From Deltaproteobacteria bacterium (lineage in GTDB: Bacteria; Myxococcota_A; Polyangia; Polyangiales; JADJMO01): a DNA stretch of 64,000 nt. Position numbers and translations under genes: made by a program. The stretch is from the NCBI GenBank assembly GCA_025363655.1, contig JANYDK010000082.1, positions 62,001 to 126,000 on the forward strand, in the 5' to 3' direction. This document shows, in pieces, positions 50,591 to 59,766 of the stretch. Numbering within the stretch: position 1 is the first letter of the stretch; every line of letters starts with the position of its first letter. Below the pieces are notes generated by a model. The model was not told where the DNA came from. It saw only the letters and a program-made list of their open reading frames with translations, and ran no database searches.

Positions 50591-51271
50591 TCACGCGTCG
50601 CCTTCGCCGTTCACCGGCCTCGGCGGGGGCAGCTCGCGGGGGGGGAGCAGCTCGGGCTCTGAATCCACCGTTTGCGCGAGAAAAATGGCCGCATCGAGCT
50701 TGCGGAAGCCGCGCTTGCGATACCAGCCGAGCGCGTTCTCGTTGTTCTCGGCGACCTCGAGCACCAAGTGCGTCAGCCCACGCACGCGCGCGAGGTGCTG
50801 CAATTGCTCGAGCGCGAAGGAGCCGACACCACGTCCGTTCCAATCGGGGTGCACCGCCAGCTCGTCGACGAAGAGCGGGCGCATGTCGCGCTTTTCGAAG
50901 TAGCGCGGGTTGATCCAGTTGTCGCTGCCGAGGATCTCGTAGGTGCACTCGGCATAGGCGACGATGTCACCGGCGACCGTGAAAAGAAGCTGTTCGACGC
51001 CCTCTTCTTCGTACACCTCGAGGAAGCGCTGCTTGCTCCGCGGGCGCTGGTACTCGACGGTCGCGCGGTTGACGTCACGGAACGAGAGCTTGAGAAAATC
51101 CCAGACGCGGTTGAGGTCGCGTCGATGGATGCGCTTGACCTCGATCTTCTCGCTCGGCTTGCGGCTGCGGGGGGCCTTCGCGGCGGGTTCGCTTGCCACC
51201 GGCGTGACAGGCTTGGCTGCGAGGAGGCCGAGCTTGCGCTCTGCCGGATTCACACGTCGCTTCGTCGCCAC
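50591..51271 (-). CDS. GNAT-family N-acetyltransferase
   Basis: 226 residues from a GTG at 51271; no ATG fits, and a GTG at 51253 is an alternative. A Lys/Arg-rich leader of about 50 residues precedes the GNAT fold. Motif A is HPDWNGRGVGSFALEQLQHLA (Q/RxxGxG/A type, here RGVGS) and motif B ENNENALGWYRKRGFRKL. The FVDELAVH strand comes before motif A as usual. It transfers acetyl from acetyl-CoA to an unknown amine. The Pro/Glu-rich C-terminus is probably disordered. Last of six minus-strand genes. Confidence 0.83.
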   Translation of the reverse strand: MATKRRVNPAERKLGLLAAKPVTPVASEPAAKAPRSRKPSEKIEVKRIHRRDLNRVWDFLKLSFRDVNRATVEYQRPRSKQRFLEVYEEEGVEQLLFTVAGDIVAYAECTYEILGSDNWINPRYFEKRDMRPLFVDELAVHPDWNGRGVGSFALEQLQHLARVRGLTHLVLEVAENNENALGWYRKRGFRKLDAAIFLAQTVDSEPELLPPRELPPPRPVNGEGDA

Positions 51272-51294
51272 CGCTCGATGATAAAGCGCTGCGA

Positions 51295-52047
51295 TCAGGC
51301 CCGATACATGAATCGCAGGGCGCTCGGCATGCGGCGCTGCCAGCTCCGTTCGTCGTGCCGGCCGCGCGCGTCGAAGCGGACCTGGAGGTGCCGATCGTCG
51401 TAACCGCGCCCGCGAAGGAGCGAGCCCATCGAATCGACGAGCCCTTGCAGTCGCCCGCCGGCCTCCTTGGCGCCGCAGTCGAGGTAGATGCGCGAGACCC
51501 ACGGGCGACCGAGCTTCGCCACCTCGTCGAAGACGCGTCGACGCTCGAGGAAGAGCGAAGGCGAAAGCGAGAACGCGCCGCCGAACGCCTCGGGATGACG
51601 ATGGTGTGCATAGAGCGCAGCGAGCCCGCCCATCGAGGAGCCGGCGACGGCGGCCGCGTACGCACCTGTTTCCGTCGAGAAATCGTGGGCGATTCGCGGT
51701 ATCAACGATGCCGTCATCCACGAAAGGAGTCGCTCGCCGTCTTTCCACGGAGTGAGCTCGTCGAGACGCGCGGGGCCGCCATGATCGATGGCGACGATGG
51801 CGGGCACGCGCTTGCGACGCGCCGCGAGCAGACGATCGACCGCGCGGTGGAGGTGCCATCCGCCGGCGAACGAACCGTGGTCGTCGAAGACGTTTTGCCC
51901 GTCGAAGACGTAGAGGGCAGGGCGCACCGGGCGCGTGCGGTAGCCGAACGGAAGGTAAACGCGGACGCGGCGAGCGGCGAGACCGGGCACTTCGAGCGTG
52001 CCGAGATCGTGCATCTCGCCGTTGCGGACGTGGACGGCGCGGGGCAT
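51295..52047 (-). CDS. Esterase (alpha/beta hydrolase, Fes/esterase-D type)
   Basis: 250 residues. The nucleophile elbow VAGSSMGGLAALYAHHRHPEAFGGAFSLSPSLF (GxSxG, Ser about residue 137) and an early ARRVRVYLPFGYRTRPVRPALYVFDGQNVF match the putative-esterase family that includes enterobactin esterase Fes and the antigen 85/esterase D group. The histidine is likely DRHLQVRFDARGRHDERSW. No signal peptide, so cytoplasmic. Substrate unknown; hemH is 17 bases upstream on the same strand. Confidence 0.8.
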   Translation of the reverse strand: MPRAVHVRNGEMHDLGTLEVPGLAARRVRVYLPFGYRTRPVRPALYVFDGQNVFDDHGSFAGGWHLHRAVDRLLAARRKRVPAIVAIDHGGPARLDELTPWKDGERLLSWMTASLIPRIAHDFSTETGAYAAAVAGSSMGGLAALYAHHRHPEAFGGAFSLSPSLFLERRRVFDEVAKLGRPWVSRIYLDCGAKEAGGRLQGLVDSMGSLLRGRGYDDRHLQVRFDARGRHDERSWQRRMPSALRFMYRA

Positions 52048-52064
52048 GGCGAGATGAGATGCGC

Positions 52065-52955
52065 TTACAACGATTCGCGTGCCACCGCCGCGAGCGCGTC
52101 GATGAATTTGTCACGCACGTCGAGCGAGCTCGAGCGATGGAAGACGAGGCCGCGCGCTTCTGCTTGCGCCTTCGCCTCGATGTCGAGATCGTAGAGAATT
52201 TCCGTGTGATCGGCGAGGAAGCCGATGGCCGCGACGAGGACGTCGGTGCCCCCTGACTCGGCCACGCGGGTGAAGCTGGTGACGAGATCGGGGCCGAGCC
52301 AGTCGCCGCCGTCCATGCCTTGGCTCTGGAAGGCGACGCGGGTGCGCGCAGCGTCGAGACGGAGGCGCGCGGCGACGGCAGCGGCGGTCGATCGAACCTC
52401 GCGCTCGTAGGTGTCACCGCCGGCGATCACCCGCGTCGGGAGCGAATGTGCGCTCATCACCACGTGCGTCGTCTCGCGGCGCTGCGCTTCGATGGAGCCG
52501 AGCTTTTCTTCGACGACCTCGGCGAAGGCCTCGATGAGCAAAGGGTGCAAAAAATAGGGCGAAACGCCGACGTGCTCGAGCGACGCTTCGAGGCACGCTT
52601 CACGCGCCACCTCGTTGTAGAGCGACACGCTGTAGGGCGCGAGCGGGAGGGAGACGACGCGGCGCACTCCTTCGGCGGCGAGCGCGTTCAGCACGTCTTT
52701 CGGATGGGGCACGCACATGCGATTGGCGACGGCGACGCGTACCCCGAGTCGTGCTTCGAGAGCGCTCGCCTGCGCGCGAGTGATCTTCGCGAGCGGCGAG
52801 CCACCGATGGCGCGATAGCGATGCACGACCTCGTCGATGATGGCCTGCGGTGTCGGCCGACCGCGACGAATCGCCTTCACGAAGTCGGGGATTTCAGCCT
52901 CGGTCTCGACGCCGCCGTGACCGATGAGGAGCACGGCCGTCTTCACTTCGGTCAT
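52065..52955 (-). CDS. hemH: Ferrochelatase-family protein
   Basis: 296 residues from the ATG at 52955 (MTEVKTAVLLIGHGG). AIGGSPL near the N-terminus, VANRMCVPHPKDVL, VSLPLAPYSVSLYNE, the histidine loop VVMSAHSLPTRV and FQSQGMDGGDWLGPDL are typical of HemH/CpfC, which inserts Fe(II) into a porphyrin. The family's VxPxGFxxDHxExxYD motif appears as VAAIGFLADHTEILYDLDIEA. Length is short of the 320-360 usual for HemH but acceptable. Whether it uses protoporphyrin or coproporphyrin is not readable. Confidence 0.8.
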   Translation of the reverse strand: MTEVKTAVLLIGHGGVETEAEIPDFVKAIRRGRPTPQAIIDEVVHRYRAIGGSPLAKITRAQASALEARLGVRVAVANRMCVPHPKDVLNALAAEGVRRVVSLPLAPYSVSLYNEVAREACLEASLEHVGVSPYFLHPLLIEAFAEVVEEKLGSIEAQRRETTHVVMSAHSLPTRVIAGGDTYEREVRSTAAAVAARLRLDAARTRVAFQSQGMDGGDWLGPDLVTSFTRVAESGGTDVLVAAIGFLADHTEILYDLDIEAKAQAEARGLVFHRSSSLDVRDKFIDALAAVARESL

Positions 52956-53009
52956 CGTTCTTGGATACCGGTGGAGCGCCGGTGGTTCCATGAAGAAATC
53001 GTCGAGGAA

Positions 53010-54215
53010 TCAGAAGCAGCCGACGTAAATCGGTGCCGAGAGGCCTTCGCCGACGCGCGCGCGGACGACGTTGCAGGTGCTCGCGACCAGCTGCACCGTC
53101 TCCACTCGATCGGAGCCTGGCGTGGCGACGATGGCGCCGCCGCGGATGATCTCGATGTCGTCGCCGTGCGCGCGCACCTCGATCGTGCCTGTCTTCGGCA
53201 TCGGCATCGACGCGCCGACCGGCGACCACTCGGCGGTCCCGGGGGCGCGCGCTTCGAGAGAACAGGCGGCTCCGTCGCGCACGCAGACACGTCCTTCGAG
53301 GAACGCCTCGCGCACGCCGGCGACCGTCTTGCTCGTCGCGAGGAGGAACGTGGTCGCGCGCAGCGTCGGGCCGTGGCTGTCGCTGCCGCCGACCGGAGTC
53401 ATCCGTCTCCCCTTGGCGACGATCGCCGCGTCGAGGTGGAGGAAGGTGTCGTCGAGCGTCTTGTCGGCGTTGCCGAGGAGGATGCGGTCACGGAGCTGAC
53501 TCGCGGTCACGTTGTACGCCTCGAAGCCCTGCGCCAACCGATCGACCGCCGCAATTTCCGACGCCACCGGCTTCTTCGAGGTCCACGGCCGCCACGACAG
53601 ATCGGCGCGCGCCATCGCGAAGATCGATTTCAGTGGCGTCACGAGCGGGTGATTGACGACGAGCGTGCCGCCGTGATCGACCCACGAGGAGAAGAATTTC
53701 TCCGGCTCTGCGAGCGCGACCTTCGTCGGCACGTCGGCGAGGACGGCGTCGAGATCGGCGAAGGCGACGCCGACGTGACCGTACTGATGATCGGTGTATT
53801 CGAACCCGGGAATGAAGAGGACGTCACCCTTTGCGGCGGCGATGTCGGCGCGGAGCTTCTTCTGTCCTGCAGCGACCGCGGCGCGCGCGGCTTCGTTCTG
53901 GAAGAAGCGCGCGGCGACGTGCGGCGTAAGGACGACGAAATCGAGGTGCTCTTCACGGGCGAGCGTCTGCGTCTCGGCGAAGTCACGGGTGACGTCGCTG
54001 GCGTCGTCGGGCGGACCGACGTGACAATGGAAGTCGCCCGCGAGGAGCTGGTAGCGAGGCCCGGTGGCGGCGTCGTCGGCCTTCGGTCCGGTCGCCACCA
54101 GGCGCGGGTGATACGCGCTTCCGAGCAGCGAGTTCACGACCTTGCGCTGCGAGCATCCACCGGCGATGAGCATCGCGAGCGTCGCACACGCGCCGAGGGA
54201 TCTCGCTCTTCGCAT
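53010..54215 (-). CDS. PHP-fold lipoprotein (CehA/McbA-like metallohydrolase)
   Basis: 401 residues from the ATG at 54215; the GTG at 54239 in the track adds eight. Lipobox LIAGGCSQ. Metal-binding motifs of the PHP fold are visible: LAGDFHCHVGPPDD (HxH), DFVVLTPH, GFEYTDHQYGHVGV, VVNHPL and GGSDSHGPTLR. CehA/McbA-type proteins hydrolyse carbamates or phosphate esters; the substrate here is unknown. The C-terminal 100 residues form a beta domain often present in this group. Outer-membrane or periplasmic lipoprotein. Confidence 0.8.
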   Translation of the reverse strand: MRRARSLGACATLAMLIAGGCSQRKVVNSLLGSAYHPRLVATGPKADDAATGPRYQLLAGDFHCHVGPPDDASDVTRDFAETQTLAREEHLDFVVLTPHVAARFFQNEAARAAVAAGQKKLRADIAAAKGDVLFIPGFEYTDHQYGHVGVAFADLDAVLADVPTKVALAEPEKFFSSWVDHGGTLVVNHPLVTPLKSIFAMARADLSWRPWTSKKPVASEIAAVDRLAQGFEAYNVTASQLRDRILLGNADKTLDDTFLHLDAAIVAKGRRMTPVGGSDSHGPTLRATTFLLATSKTVAGVREAFLEGRVCVRDGAACSLEARAPGTAEWSPVGASMPMPKTGTIEVRAHGDDIEIIRGGAIVATPGSDRVETVQLVASTCNVVRARVGEGLSAPIYVGCF

Positions 54216-54275
54216 GCGGGCTTGGACGTCGAGGGACACGGGCGTATTCCCTTTGCGCCGCTTCGAGCGGCAATT

Positions 54276-54809
54276 TTACGGCTTCTTGTGACCGAGCGAG
54301 GCCGCCAGCTCTTCGAGCAGGGCGTCGGCGCGCGACTGTTCGATGCCGAGACCTTTGATGAGCCGCGTCAGGAGCTCGTGCTCTTCCGGCACTACTTTGT
54401 CGTCGGCGGCGGCGATCGCAGCGGCGAGGATCACCGTGGTCTCCGCGCGCGCGGGATCTTCGCCCAGCACCTCGATGACGTGCGCGAGGCGCTTCTCTAC
54501 GCCTTCCTCCGCGAGCTTGCGCGCCGCGATGTCGATCATCGACTCCATGTGCCGCGTGCGCACGTGATCTTCGGAGAGCACCGCGAGCGCCCCTCGGAGC
54601 ACCTCGCGCTCGACGTTGAGGACGCGCTTGTCGGCGGCCATCATCAGGTACATCGCCTCGCAGAAGGCGCCCCACTCTTCGACGATGGCGGACGCCTCGA
54701 GGAGCTCTTGGGTCGTCTTCGGCCCTGGAATCAGCATCGATGGACGTTGCCCGCGGAGCCGCAGCTCTCGCCGCAAGGTCTCGAGTCTCTCCTGCGTCAG
54801 CGCGATCAT
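54276..54809 (-). CDS. TerB-like helical domain protein
   Basis: 177 residues, nearly all helix. Repeated MAADKRVLNVEREVLRGAL and IAAADDKVVPEEHELLTRLIKGLGI carry the (A)AADxxVxxxE pattern of TerB (tellurite-resistance) domains, with two such units. Membrane or metal-stress roles are suggested for the family, but no ter genes are nearby. Cytoplasmic. Confidence 0.7.
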   Translation of the reverse strand: MIALTQERLETLRRELRLRGQRPSMLIPGPKTTQELLEASAIVEEWGAFCEAMYLMMAADKRVLNVEREVLRGALAVLSEDHVRTRHMESMIDIAARKLAEEGVEKRLAHVIEVLGEDPARAETTVILAAAIAAADDKVVPEEHELLTRLIKGLGIEQSRADALLEELAASLGHKKP

Positions 54810-54849
54810 GGCCCCCGCCTTTCGTCTCGCCCGCGGCTTGGTCCGCGAA

Positions 54850-55599
54850 TCAGCGCGACTCGTACACGTGCAGCGCCGGGAACTCGACCGCCGTGAGGAA
54901 GCCGCCCTTGCCGCAGCCAGTGTCGATGCCGATGACGTTGACGCCGGCCCAGAGGTCGGTCGGGTCGTCGGGCGTGTAGTTCGAGAGCTCGGGCGGCAGG
55001 CAGGTGGTCGTCGTGTGCCCGAAGACGACGAGCTTTCCGCGGTAATTCACGAAGAAATCTTCGTCGCGGAGCCAAAGCAGCGCTGTCGGATCGTCGACCT
55101 CGGAGGGGTGTGCCCAGCGACCGTTCTTCTTCGGGAGGCCGGCGTGCACGTAGAGCGCGTGCTCGTCCTCGTAGAAGTGCGGGAGCGCCTGCATCCACTG
55201 CACGACCTCGCGCGGGAAGAAGGCGCCGCGCAGGAGAGGTTCTTTCTCGTGCTCTTGCGGCTCTTCCTCTTCGGCGGGGATCGGTCCGCCGACGTAGGAG
55301 CGCATCGCCGCGAGGCAGCCGTTGAGCGGCGGCATGACGAAGCCGGGCCAACCGCGCTCGACCACGCGGAGCCAAGCGTCTTCGTGGTTGCCGCGGAGGG
55401 CGACGACCTTGGCCGGCGTCTCGTAGGGCAGGCGGCGGACGTAGTCGACGACGCGCGCCGAGTGCGGGCCGCGGTCGAGGTAGTCGCCGAGGAAGACGAT
55501 GGTGTCGTGTCGATCGAGCGTAGGCAGTCGCGACAGCAGGATGAAGAGCTGCGCGATGTCTCCGTGGATGTCGCCGATGGCGAAGGTACGGCCAGCCAT
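54850..55599 (-). CDS. PPP-family serine/threonine phosphatase
   Basis: 249 residues with the complete PPP metal motifs: IGDIHGD (GDxHG), FLGDYLDRGPHS (GDxVDRG-type), LRGNHED (GNHE), VHAGL and VFGHTTT. This is the fold of bacterial PrpA/PrpE-like Ser/Thr phosphatases and ApaH. A glutamate-rich insert (PAEEEEPQEHEKEP) sits in the middle. Divergent from the kinase-STAND gene at 55739 across 139 bases, so it is a good candidate to reverse that kinase's phosphorylation (inference). Confidence 0.85.
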   Translation of the reverse strand: MAGRTFAIGDIHGDIAQLFILLSRLPTLDRHDTIVFLGDYLDRGPHSARVVDYVRRLPYETPAKVVALRGNHEDAWLRVVERGWPGFVMPPLNGCLAAMRSYVGGPIPAEEEEPQEHEKEPLLRGAFFPREVVQWMQALPHFYEDEHALYVHAGLPKKNGRWAHPSEVDDPTALLWLRDEDFFVNYRGKLVVFGHTTTTCLPPELSNYTPDDPTDLWAGVNVIGIDTGCGKGGFLTAVEFPALHVYESR

Positions 55600-55656
55600 G
55601 TCGTACGAACGAGCAGGATCGTACGAGAACGCGGTGGCGCCAAGGGAATACTTCCG

Positions 55657-55692
55657 ACGAGCCCTCCCACGAGCCTTCCCACGAGCCTTCCG
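55657..55692. repeat. Three tandem 12-base repeats between phosphatase and kinase
   Basis: ACGAGCCYTCCC three times (55657-55668, 55669-55680, 55681-55692, with one base change each). It lies in the middle of the 139-base divergent region, about 45 bases upstream of the kinase start. Could be a binding array for a regulator or chance slippage. Confidence 0.65.
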
Positions 55693-55738
55693 ACGCTGCC
55701 GGCACGCGTAGGCTCGGGTGAGGAGATATAAGGAAACG

Positions 55739-58543
55739 ATGGGCTCACGGCTCGCCCCGTCGCTGCAGGCCTTCCTCGACCTGCCGCCGGAAGATCGACG
55801 TCTCGGGCCGTTTCGCTTGGTCGAGCAGCTCGGAAAGGGCGGTTTCGCGCCGGTGTGGCTGGCGGAGGAGGTCTACGGCGAGACCAAGCTGCGCACGGCG
55901 GCGGTGAAGCTCTTCGCCTACGGCGAGCCGGACGAGGACGGGCGCACCTCGGCGACCGGTCGCATGTCGACGGCCGGGCTGCGGATGCGCGATCGCATCA
56001 CCGAGGAAGCGCGCTCGCTCTGCCGCGTCGAGCACCCCAACGTCGTGCGTTTCTACTCGCTGCCGACCGACGATCAGCGCGGCATCATCGGTTTGGCGAT
56101 GGAGTACGTCGCCGGGACGTCGCTCGATCGTCGTCTCGCCGGTAGCCGCGGAGACGTCCGCGGAATCCCGCTCGCCGAGGTGCTCTCGGTCGGCATCGCC
56201 GTCGCATCTGCGCTCGCGGTGGTGCATCAAATCGGCCTCGTTCACCGCGACATCAAGCCGGCCAACGTCATCGAGTCGGCGGGTGTCTACAAGCTGATCG
56301 ACTTCGGCATCGCCTCGGCCGAGCGCACGCGTGCGCGCGAAGCCGAGCCCGCCGCGCCGCCGCCGGTGATCGTGCTCGGCGACGTGCCGATCCACGCGAT
56401 CGGCTCTCGCGCCGACATGCTCCTTCGTCTGCCGGGCGCGCAGGGCTCTCTCCCTTCGCTGACGTCGGCGATCATGAGCGGCACCGTCGGTTACATCGAT
56501 CCGAAGTGCATGCCGCCCGAGTGCGCGCGTGCGACCAGCTCGAGCGATCTCTACGCCCTCGGCGCGATGCTCTTCGAGTGCGTGACCGGCCGAATTCCCG
56601 CGGTGGCGGCGGCAGGTGATGGCGGAGGCATGAAGACGGAGGTGCTCGACGGTCGCGAGAAATCTCCGCCGCTCCGCGCGCTTTCGCCGGACGTTCCGGC
56701 CTCGCTCGCGCGCCTGATCGACGCGCTGCTCGATCCCGAGCCGGCCGGACGCCCGCGATCGGCCGAGGCCGTGGCGCGCGATCTCGAGCGCATCCGCGGT
56801 GAGCTCGCGGGCGCCTCGCGTGCACTGCCATCCGAAGAAATAGGCCCATTTCGCGGCCTCTCGCGCTTCGAAGAGGGTGATCGCGACGTCTACTTCGGTC
56901 GCTCCGCCGAGGTCGCGGCGACGCTCGAACGCCTCCGTGGACGAGGCCTCGTCGCCATCGTCGGCGCTTCGGGCAGCGGCAAGAGCAGCCTCGCGCGCGC
57001 CGGCGTCGTCCCCGCGATCGTCGAGGGCGCGCTCGGATGGCCGAAGCAATGGGATCGCGCGATCTGCACGCCCGGCGCCGATCCACTCGCGTCGATGCTC
57101 GAGGCGCTGACGCCGTTCCTTCCCGAAGGCACTCGCGGGTCGGAGTCGATCGTCGCCGCGCTCGCCGAACGGGCGCAGACGATGGGCCGCGGCCTCGTGC
57201 TCGTCGTCGATCAATTGGAAGAGCTGGCGACGATCGTCCCCGTGAGCCCGGCGGCGTTGGCGAAGAGAGCGCACGCGGTCGAGCTCCTCGCGCGCTTCGG
57301 CGAACAACCGCTGGTCGGCGTGCGAGTGCTCTGCGCGGCCCGCCGCGATTTGCTCGATCCTCTCCTCGCGCTCGACGAGGTGCTCGGTCGCGTCCTGACA
57401 CGCGGCATGATGCTCGTCGCCCCGCTCGCCGACACCGCCTGGCACGACGTCCTCGAACAGGCGCTCGAGGCCTACGGATACGGCTTCGAGGACGACGCCC
57501 TCCGCGGAGAAATACTCACGGATTTACGGGGAACGGCGTCGGCGATGCCGCTCGTGCAGTTCGCTCTCACGCAGCTCTGGGCGCAACGTGACGTCGCCGG
57601 AAAGCGCATCACCCGCGCCGGTCACCGGGCCATCGGCGGCATCAGTGGCGCGCTCGATCGACACGCGCGCGCCACGCTCGAGCGGCTGGTCCGCGCCGAT
57701 CCGAGCGCCCGTGAGCTGGCGCGCGAGATCCTCGTCGCGCTCACCACCGCCCAAGGCACGCGAGTCACTCGAGGGCTCGATGAGCTGCAATCGATCGGCG
57801 GTGCCAAGGCGACGATCGTCGTGCGCGCGCTGGAGGAGGCACGGCTGCTCTCCCGCGATGGCGATGGCGTCTCCCTCGCGCACGAGGCGCTCCTCGCGCA
57901 ATGGGAAGAGCTCCGCGGATGGATCCACGAAGCGCGCGAAGATCGACTGCTCGCCGAAGAGCTCGAACGTGACGCCGCCAAATGGAGCGAAGCGCCCGAC
58001 GCTTCGCTGCTCTGGCGCAAACGAAGGCTCGCCGCTGCCGAAGAGGTGCGACGCCGCGGCACGGTGCGCCTCAGCGACATCGCCGATCGATACCTCTCGG
58101 TCGGCCGGGGCGAAGAGCGTCGCGGCATTTTTCTCGCGGTCGCCGCTGCGCTCGTCGTCGTCTTCGCGGGCGCGGTCGGCGCCGGTCTCTACGTGCGTGA
58201 CATCCACGCCGCGCGCGTCGCTGCCGAACAGAAGGCGATCGAGGCCAGTCGCAGCGAAGTCGTCGCGCAGACCAGCATGAAGCAGGCGAAGGCCGAGACC
58301 GAACGCGCCGACCTGGCGAGCGAGAAGGCGCGCCTCGCCGCCAAGGACGCCGACGACGCGAAGAAGGACTTCGAGAACCGGCTCAACGACCTCAAATCGG
58401 AGCTGAAGAAGAACATCAACGACGCCGCTGCCCTCAAGCAACTGGCGAAACAAGTGAACGATCTGACGAGCAAACCGCCGAAGCCACCTCCGCCGGGGAC
58501 CCTCGATGCCGGAAGCGTTTCCCAGACCGGCCTTCCGCCCTAG
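55739..58543 (+). CDS. Ser/Thr protein kinase fused to a STAND NTPase with C-terminal membrane helix and coiled coil
   Basis: 934 residues from the ATG at 55739 with AAGGA upstream; the GTG at 55718 is an alternative. Kinase domain (about 25-330): EQLGKGGFAPVW, VHRDIKPANVIE (HRD, about 167) and KLIDFGIAS (DFG, about 188), with an unusual GTVGYIDPKCMPPE activation segment. Then YFGRSAEV, the P-loop IVGASGSGKSSLARAG (about 410) and Walker B LVLVVDQLEEL mark an nSTAND1-type NTPase, whose helical part ends near 790. One membrane helix (FLAVAAALVVVFAGAVGAGL) and a 90-residue Ala/Lys/Glu coiled coil close the protein. The WD40 repeats usual in such myxobacterial proteins are missing. Confidence 0.88.
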   Translation: MGSRLAPSLQAFLDLPPEDRRLGPFRLVEQLGKGGFAPVWLAEEVYGETKLRTAAVKLFAYGEPDEDGRTSATGRMSTAGLRMRDRITEEARSLCRVEHPNVVRFYSLPTDDQRGIIGLAMEYVAGTSLDRRLAGSRGDVRGIPLAEVLSVGIAVASALAVVHQIGLVHRDIKPANVIESAGVYKLIDFGIASAERTRAREAEPAAPPPVIVLGDVPIHAIGSRADMLLRLPGAQGSLPSLTSAIMSGTVGYIDPKCMPPECARATSSSDLYALGAMLFECVTGRIPAVAAAGDGGGMKTEVLDGREKSPPLRALSPDVPASLARLIDALLDPEPAGRPRSAEAVARDLERIRGELAGASRALPSEEIGPFRGLSRFEEGDRDVYFGRSAEVAATLERLRGRGLVAIVGASGSGKSSLARAGVVPAIVEGALGWPKQWDRAICTPGADPLASMLEALTPFLPEGTRGSESIVAALAERAQTMGRGLVLVVDQLEELATIVPVSPAALAKRAHAVELLARFGEQPLVGVRVLCAARRDLLDPLLALDEVLGRVLTRGMMLVAPLADTAWHDVLEQALEAYGYGFEDDALRGEILTDLRGTASAMPLVQFALTQLWAQRDVAGKRITRAGHRAIGGISGALDRHARATLERLVRADPSARELAREILVALTTAQGTRVTRGLDELQSIGGAKATIVVRALEEARLLSRDGDGVSLAHEALLAQWEELRGWIHEAREDRLLAEELERDAAKWSEAPDASLLWRKRRLAAAEEVRRRGTVRLSDIADRYLSVGRGEERRGIFLAVAAALVVVFAGAVGAGLYVRDIHAARVAAEQKAIEASRSEVVAQTSMKQAKAETERADLASEKARLAAKDADDAKKDFENRLNDLKSELKKNINDAAALKQLAKQVNDLTSKPPKPPPPGTLDAGSVSQTGLPP

Positions 58544-58558
58544 AATTCATCGGCGGTC

Positions 58559-59179
58559 ATGCCGTACCCCAGCTCTGGAAGCCTGAAGATCGCGCTCCCG
58601 AAGGGTCACTTTCGGGGGAGCCCGCTTCACCATTCGGTCGCCCACTTCGTGAAGGCGTACGGGCCGTCGGCCGCCCACGACGCGATCGCGCGCTTGCCCG
58701 AGCAGTATCGCGCGTACGTCGCGCCGAACGCGCCGGCGATGGGCATCCTTGGCGCGCGCTCGTATCCGTATCCCTTCGTCGGTGAGCTGGTGCGGACGAT
58801 GAAGCTCGTGGTGCACGCCTCCGACGAAGACGTCTTCGTCCGCGAGCTCGTCTACGCCGGCCTCGAGGTGATGCTGAGCACGATGCATCGCGTGCTCCTC
58901 CGCTACCTCGCCTCGCCCGCGATGTTCCTCGAGCGCCGCCAGGAGATTTGGGATCTCTTCCACGAGACGGGCCGCCAGCGGGTCGTCTCGCAGACGCCGA
59001 ACTCGTACGTGATCGAAGACGCCGAGTGGCCGAACACGGACGCCACCGTGTGCCGCATCAACCTCGAAGGACGTCGACGCATGCTCGAGTTGGTCGGCCT
59101 CGGCAACATCGAAGCGCTTCGAGAGAAGTGCCGCGCGTGGGGCCACGCGACGTGCGAGTCCCGCTTTCGCTGGACCTGA
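58559..59179 (+). CDS. DUF2378/TIGR02265-like protein
   Basis: 206 residues. The pattern KGHFRGSPLHHSVAHFVKAYG, ARLPEQYRAYV, and the C-terminal VCRINLEGRRRMLELVGLGNIEALREKCRAWGHATCESRF is close to the fold of the myxobacterial DUF2378 family, distantly HNOB/V4R-like. No heme or zinc ligand can be assigned with certainty. It begins 15 bases after the kinase stop, so it is probably co-transcribed and may be a partner or substrate. Function unknown. Confidence 0.6.
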   Translation: MPYPSSGSLKIALPKGHFRGSPLHHSVAHFVKAYGPSAAHDAIARLPEQYRAYVAPNAPAMGILGARSYPYPFVGELVRTMKLVVHASDEDVFVRELVYAGLEVMLSTMHRVLLRYLASPAMFLERRQEIWDLFHETGRQRVVSQTPNSYVIEDAEWPNTDATVCRINLEGRRRMLELVGLGNIEALREKCRAWGHATCESRFRWT

Positions 59180-59294
59180 CGATTCTTCGATCAGACGTCG
59201 CGGCGCGTGACATGGCGGGTGCGTGCGTCGCTCGCCGAGTGCGGGCCTGAGAGGCGGACTTGCGCCTTCTCCGCATCACGCAAAGGAGCTCTTC

Positions 59295-59756
59295 ATGCGC
59301 GCAGACGTCGTGCTGACACCGATTTTCTTCATCGCCCTCGCGACCGCCATCGGCAACGTCGCCTGCTCGTCTCCGTTCGGCGGCGGAGGCTCTGAAGGTG
59401 GCCCGATGGGCGGCAGCGCCCATGGCGCAGATCCGAGCCCGCCCCCGCCTCCGCTGTGGGATGTACCCGACGGTGACGTGTGGTGGGACACGAGCATTCC
59501 GACGGACGTGGGTGGAGACGGAGGGAGCCTCGACGCGTCGCCCGAGGGCGGCGGCCCCTACGACGATGGAGGCGCGCCCGACGACGGCGGCGTTCATGAA
59601 GGTGGCCCCGGTTGCGGCGATGGAGGTGTCAGCCCCGACGGAGGAATTTCCGATGGAAGCTGGCTCTGCCCCGACGGTTCCACGCCCGATCGCGTATGCG
59701 ACGCCGCGGGCATGTGCTGGGACATTTGCGGCGTGACGAGCGCGAAGCCACGTTGA
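59295..59756 (+). CDS. Gly/Asp-rich lipoprotein
   Basis: 153 residues from the ATG at 59295, preceded by AAAGGAG at a good distance. Signal peptide with lipobox NVACSS. The mature part is Gly/Asp/Pro-rich low complexity (DVGGDGGSLDASPEGGG..., DDGGAPDDGGVH) ending in a small Cys module (LCPDGSTPDRVCDAAGMCWDIC). No family recognised; probably surface-tethered. It is followed 10 bases later by the Pro-Ala repeat protein. Confidence 0.6.
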   Translation: MRADVVLTPIFFIALATAIGNVACSSPFGGGGSEGGPMGGSAHGADPSPPPPPLWDVPDGDVWWDTSIPTDVGGDGGSLDASPEGGGPYDDGGAPDDGGVHEGGPGCGDGGVSPDGGISDGSWLCPDGSTPDRVCDAAGMCWDICGVTSAKPR

Positions 59757-59766
59757 CCTCTCCCTC

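Noticed and set aside
52320-54896. 858-residue plus-strand ORF opposite hemH and the PHP lipoprotein
   Set aside because: Opposes two genes with clear motifs and signal peptide; Arg/Asp/Glu-rich shadow.
55657-55692. CRISPR or iteron origin
   Set aside because: Only three adjoining 12-base units with no AT-rich region or replication gene nearby.
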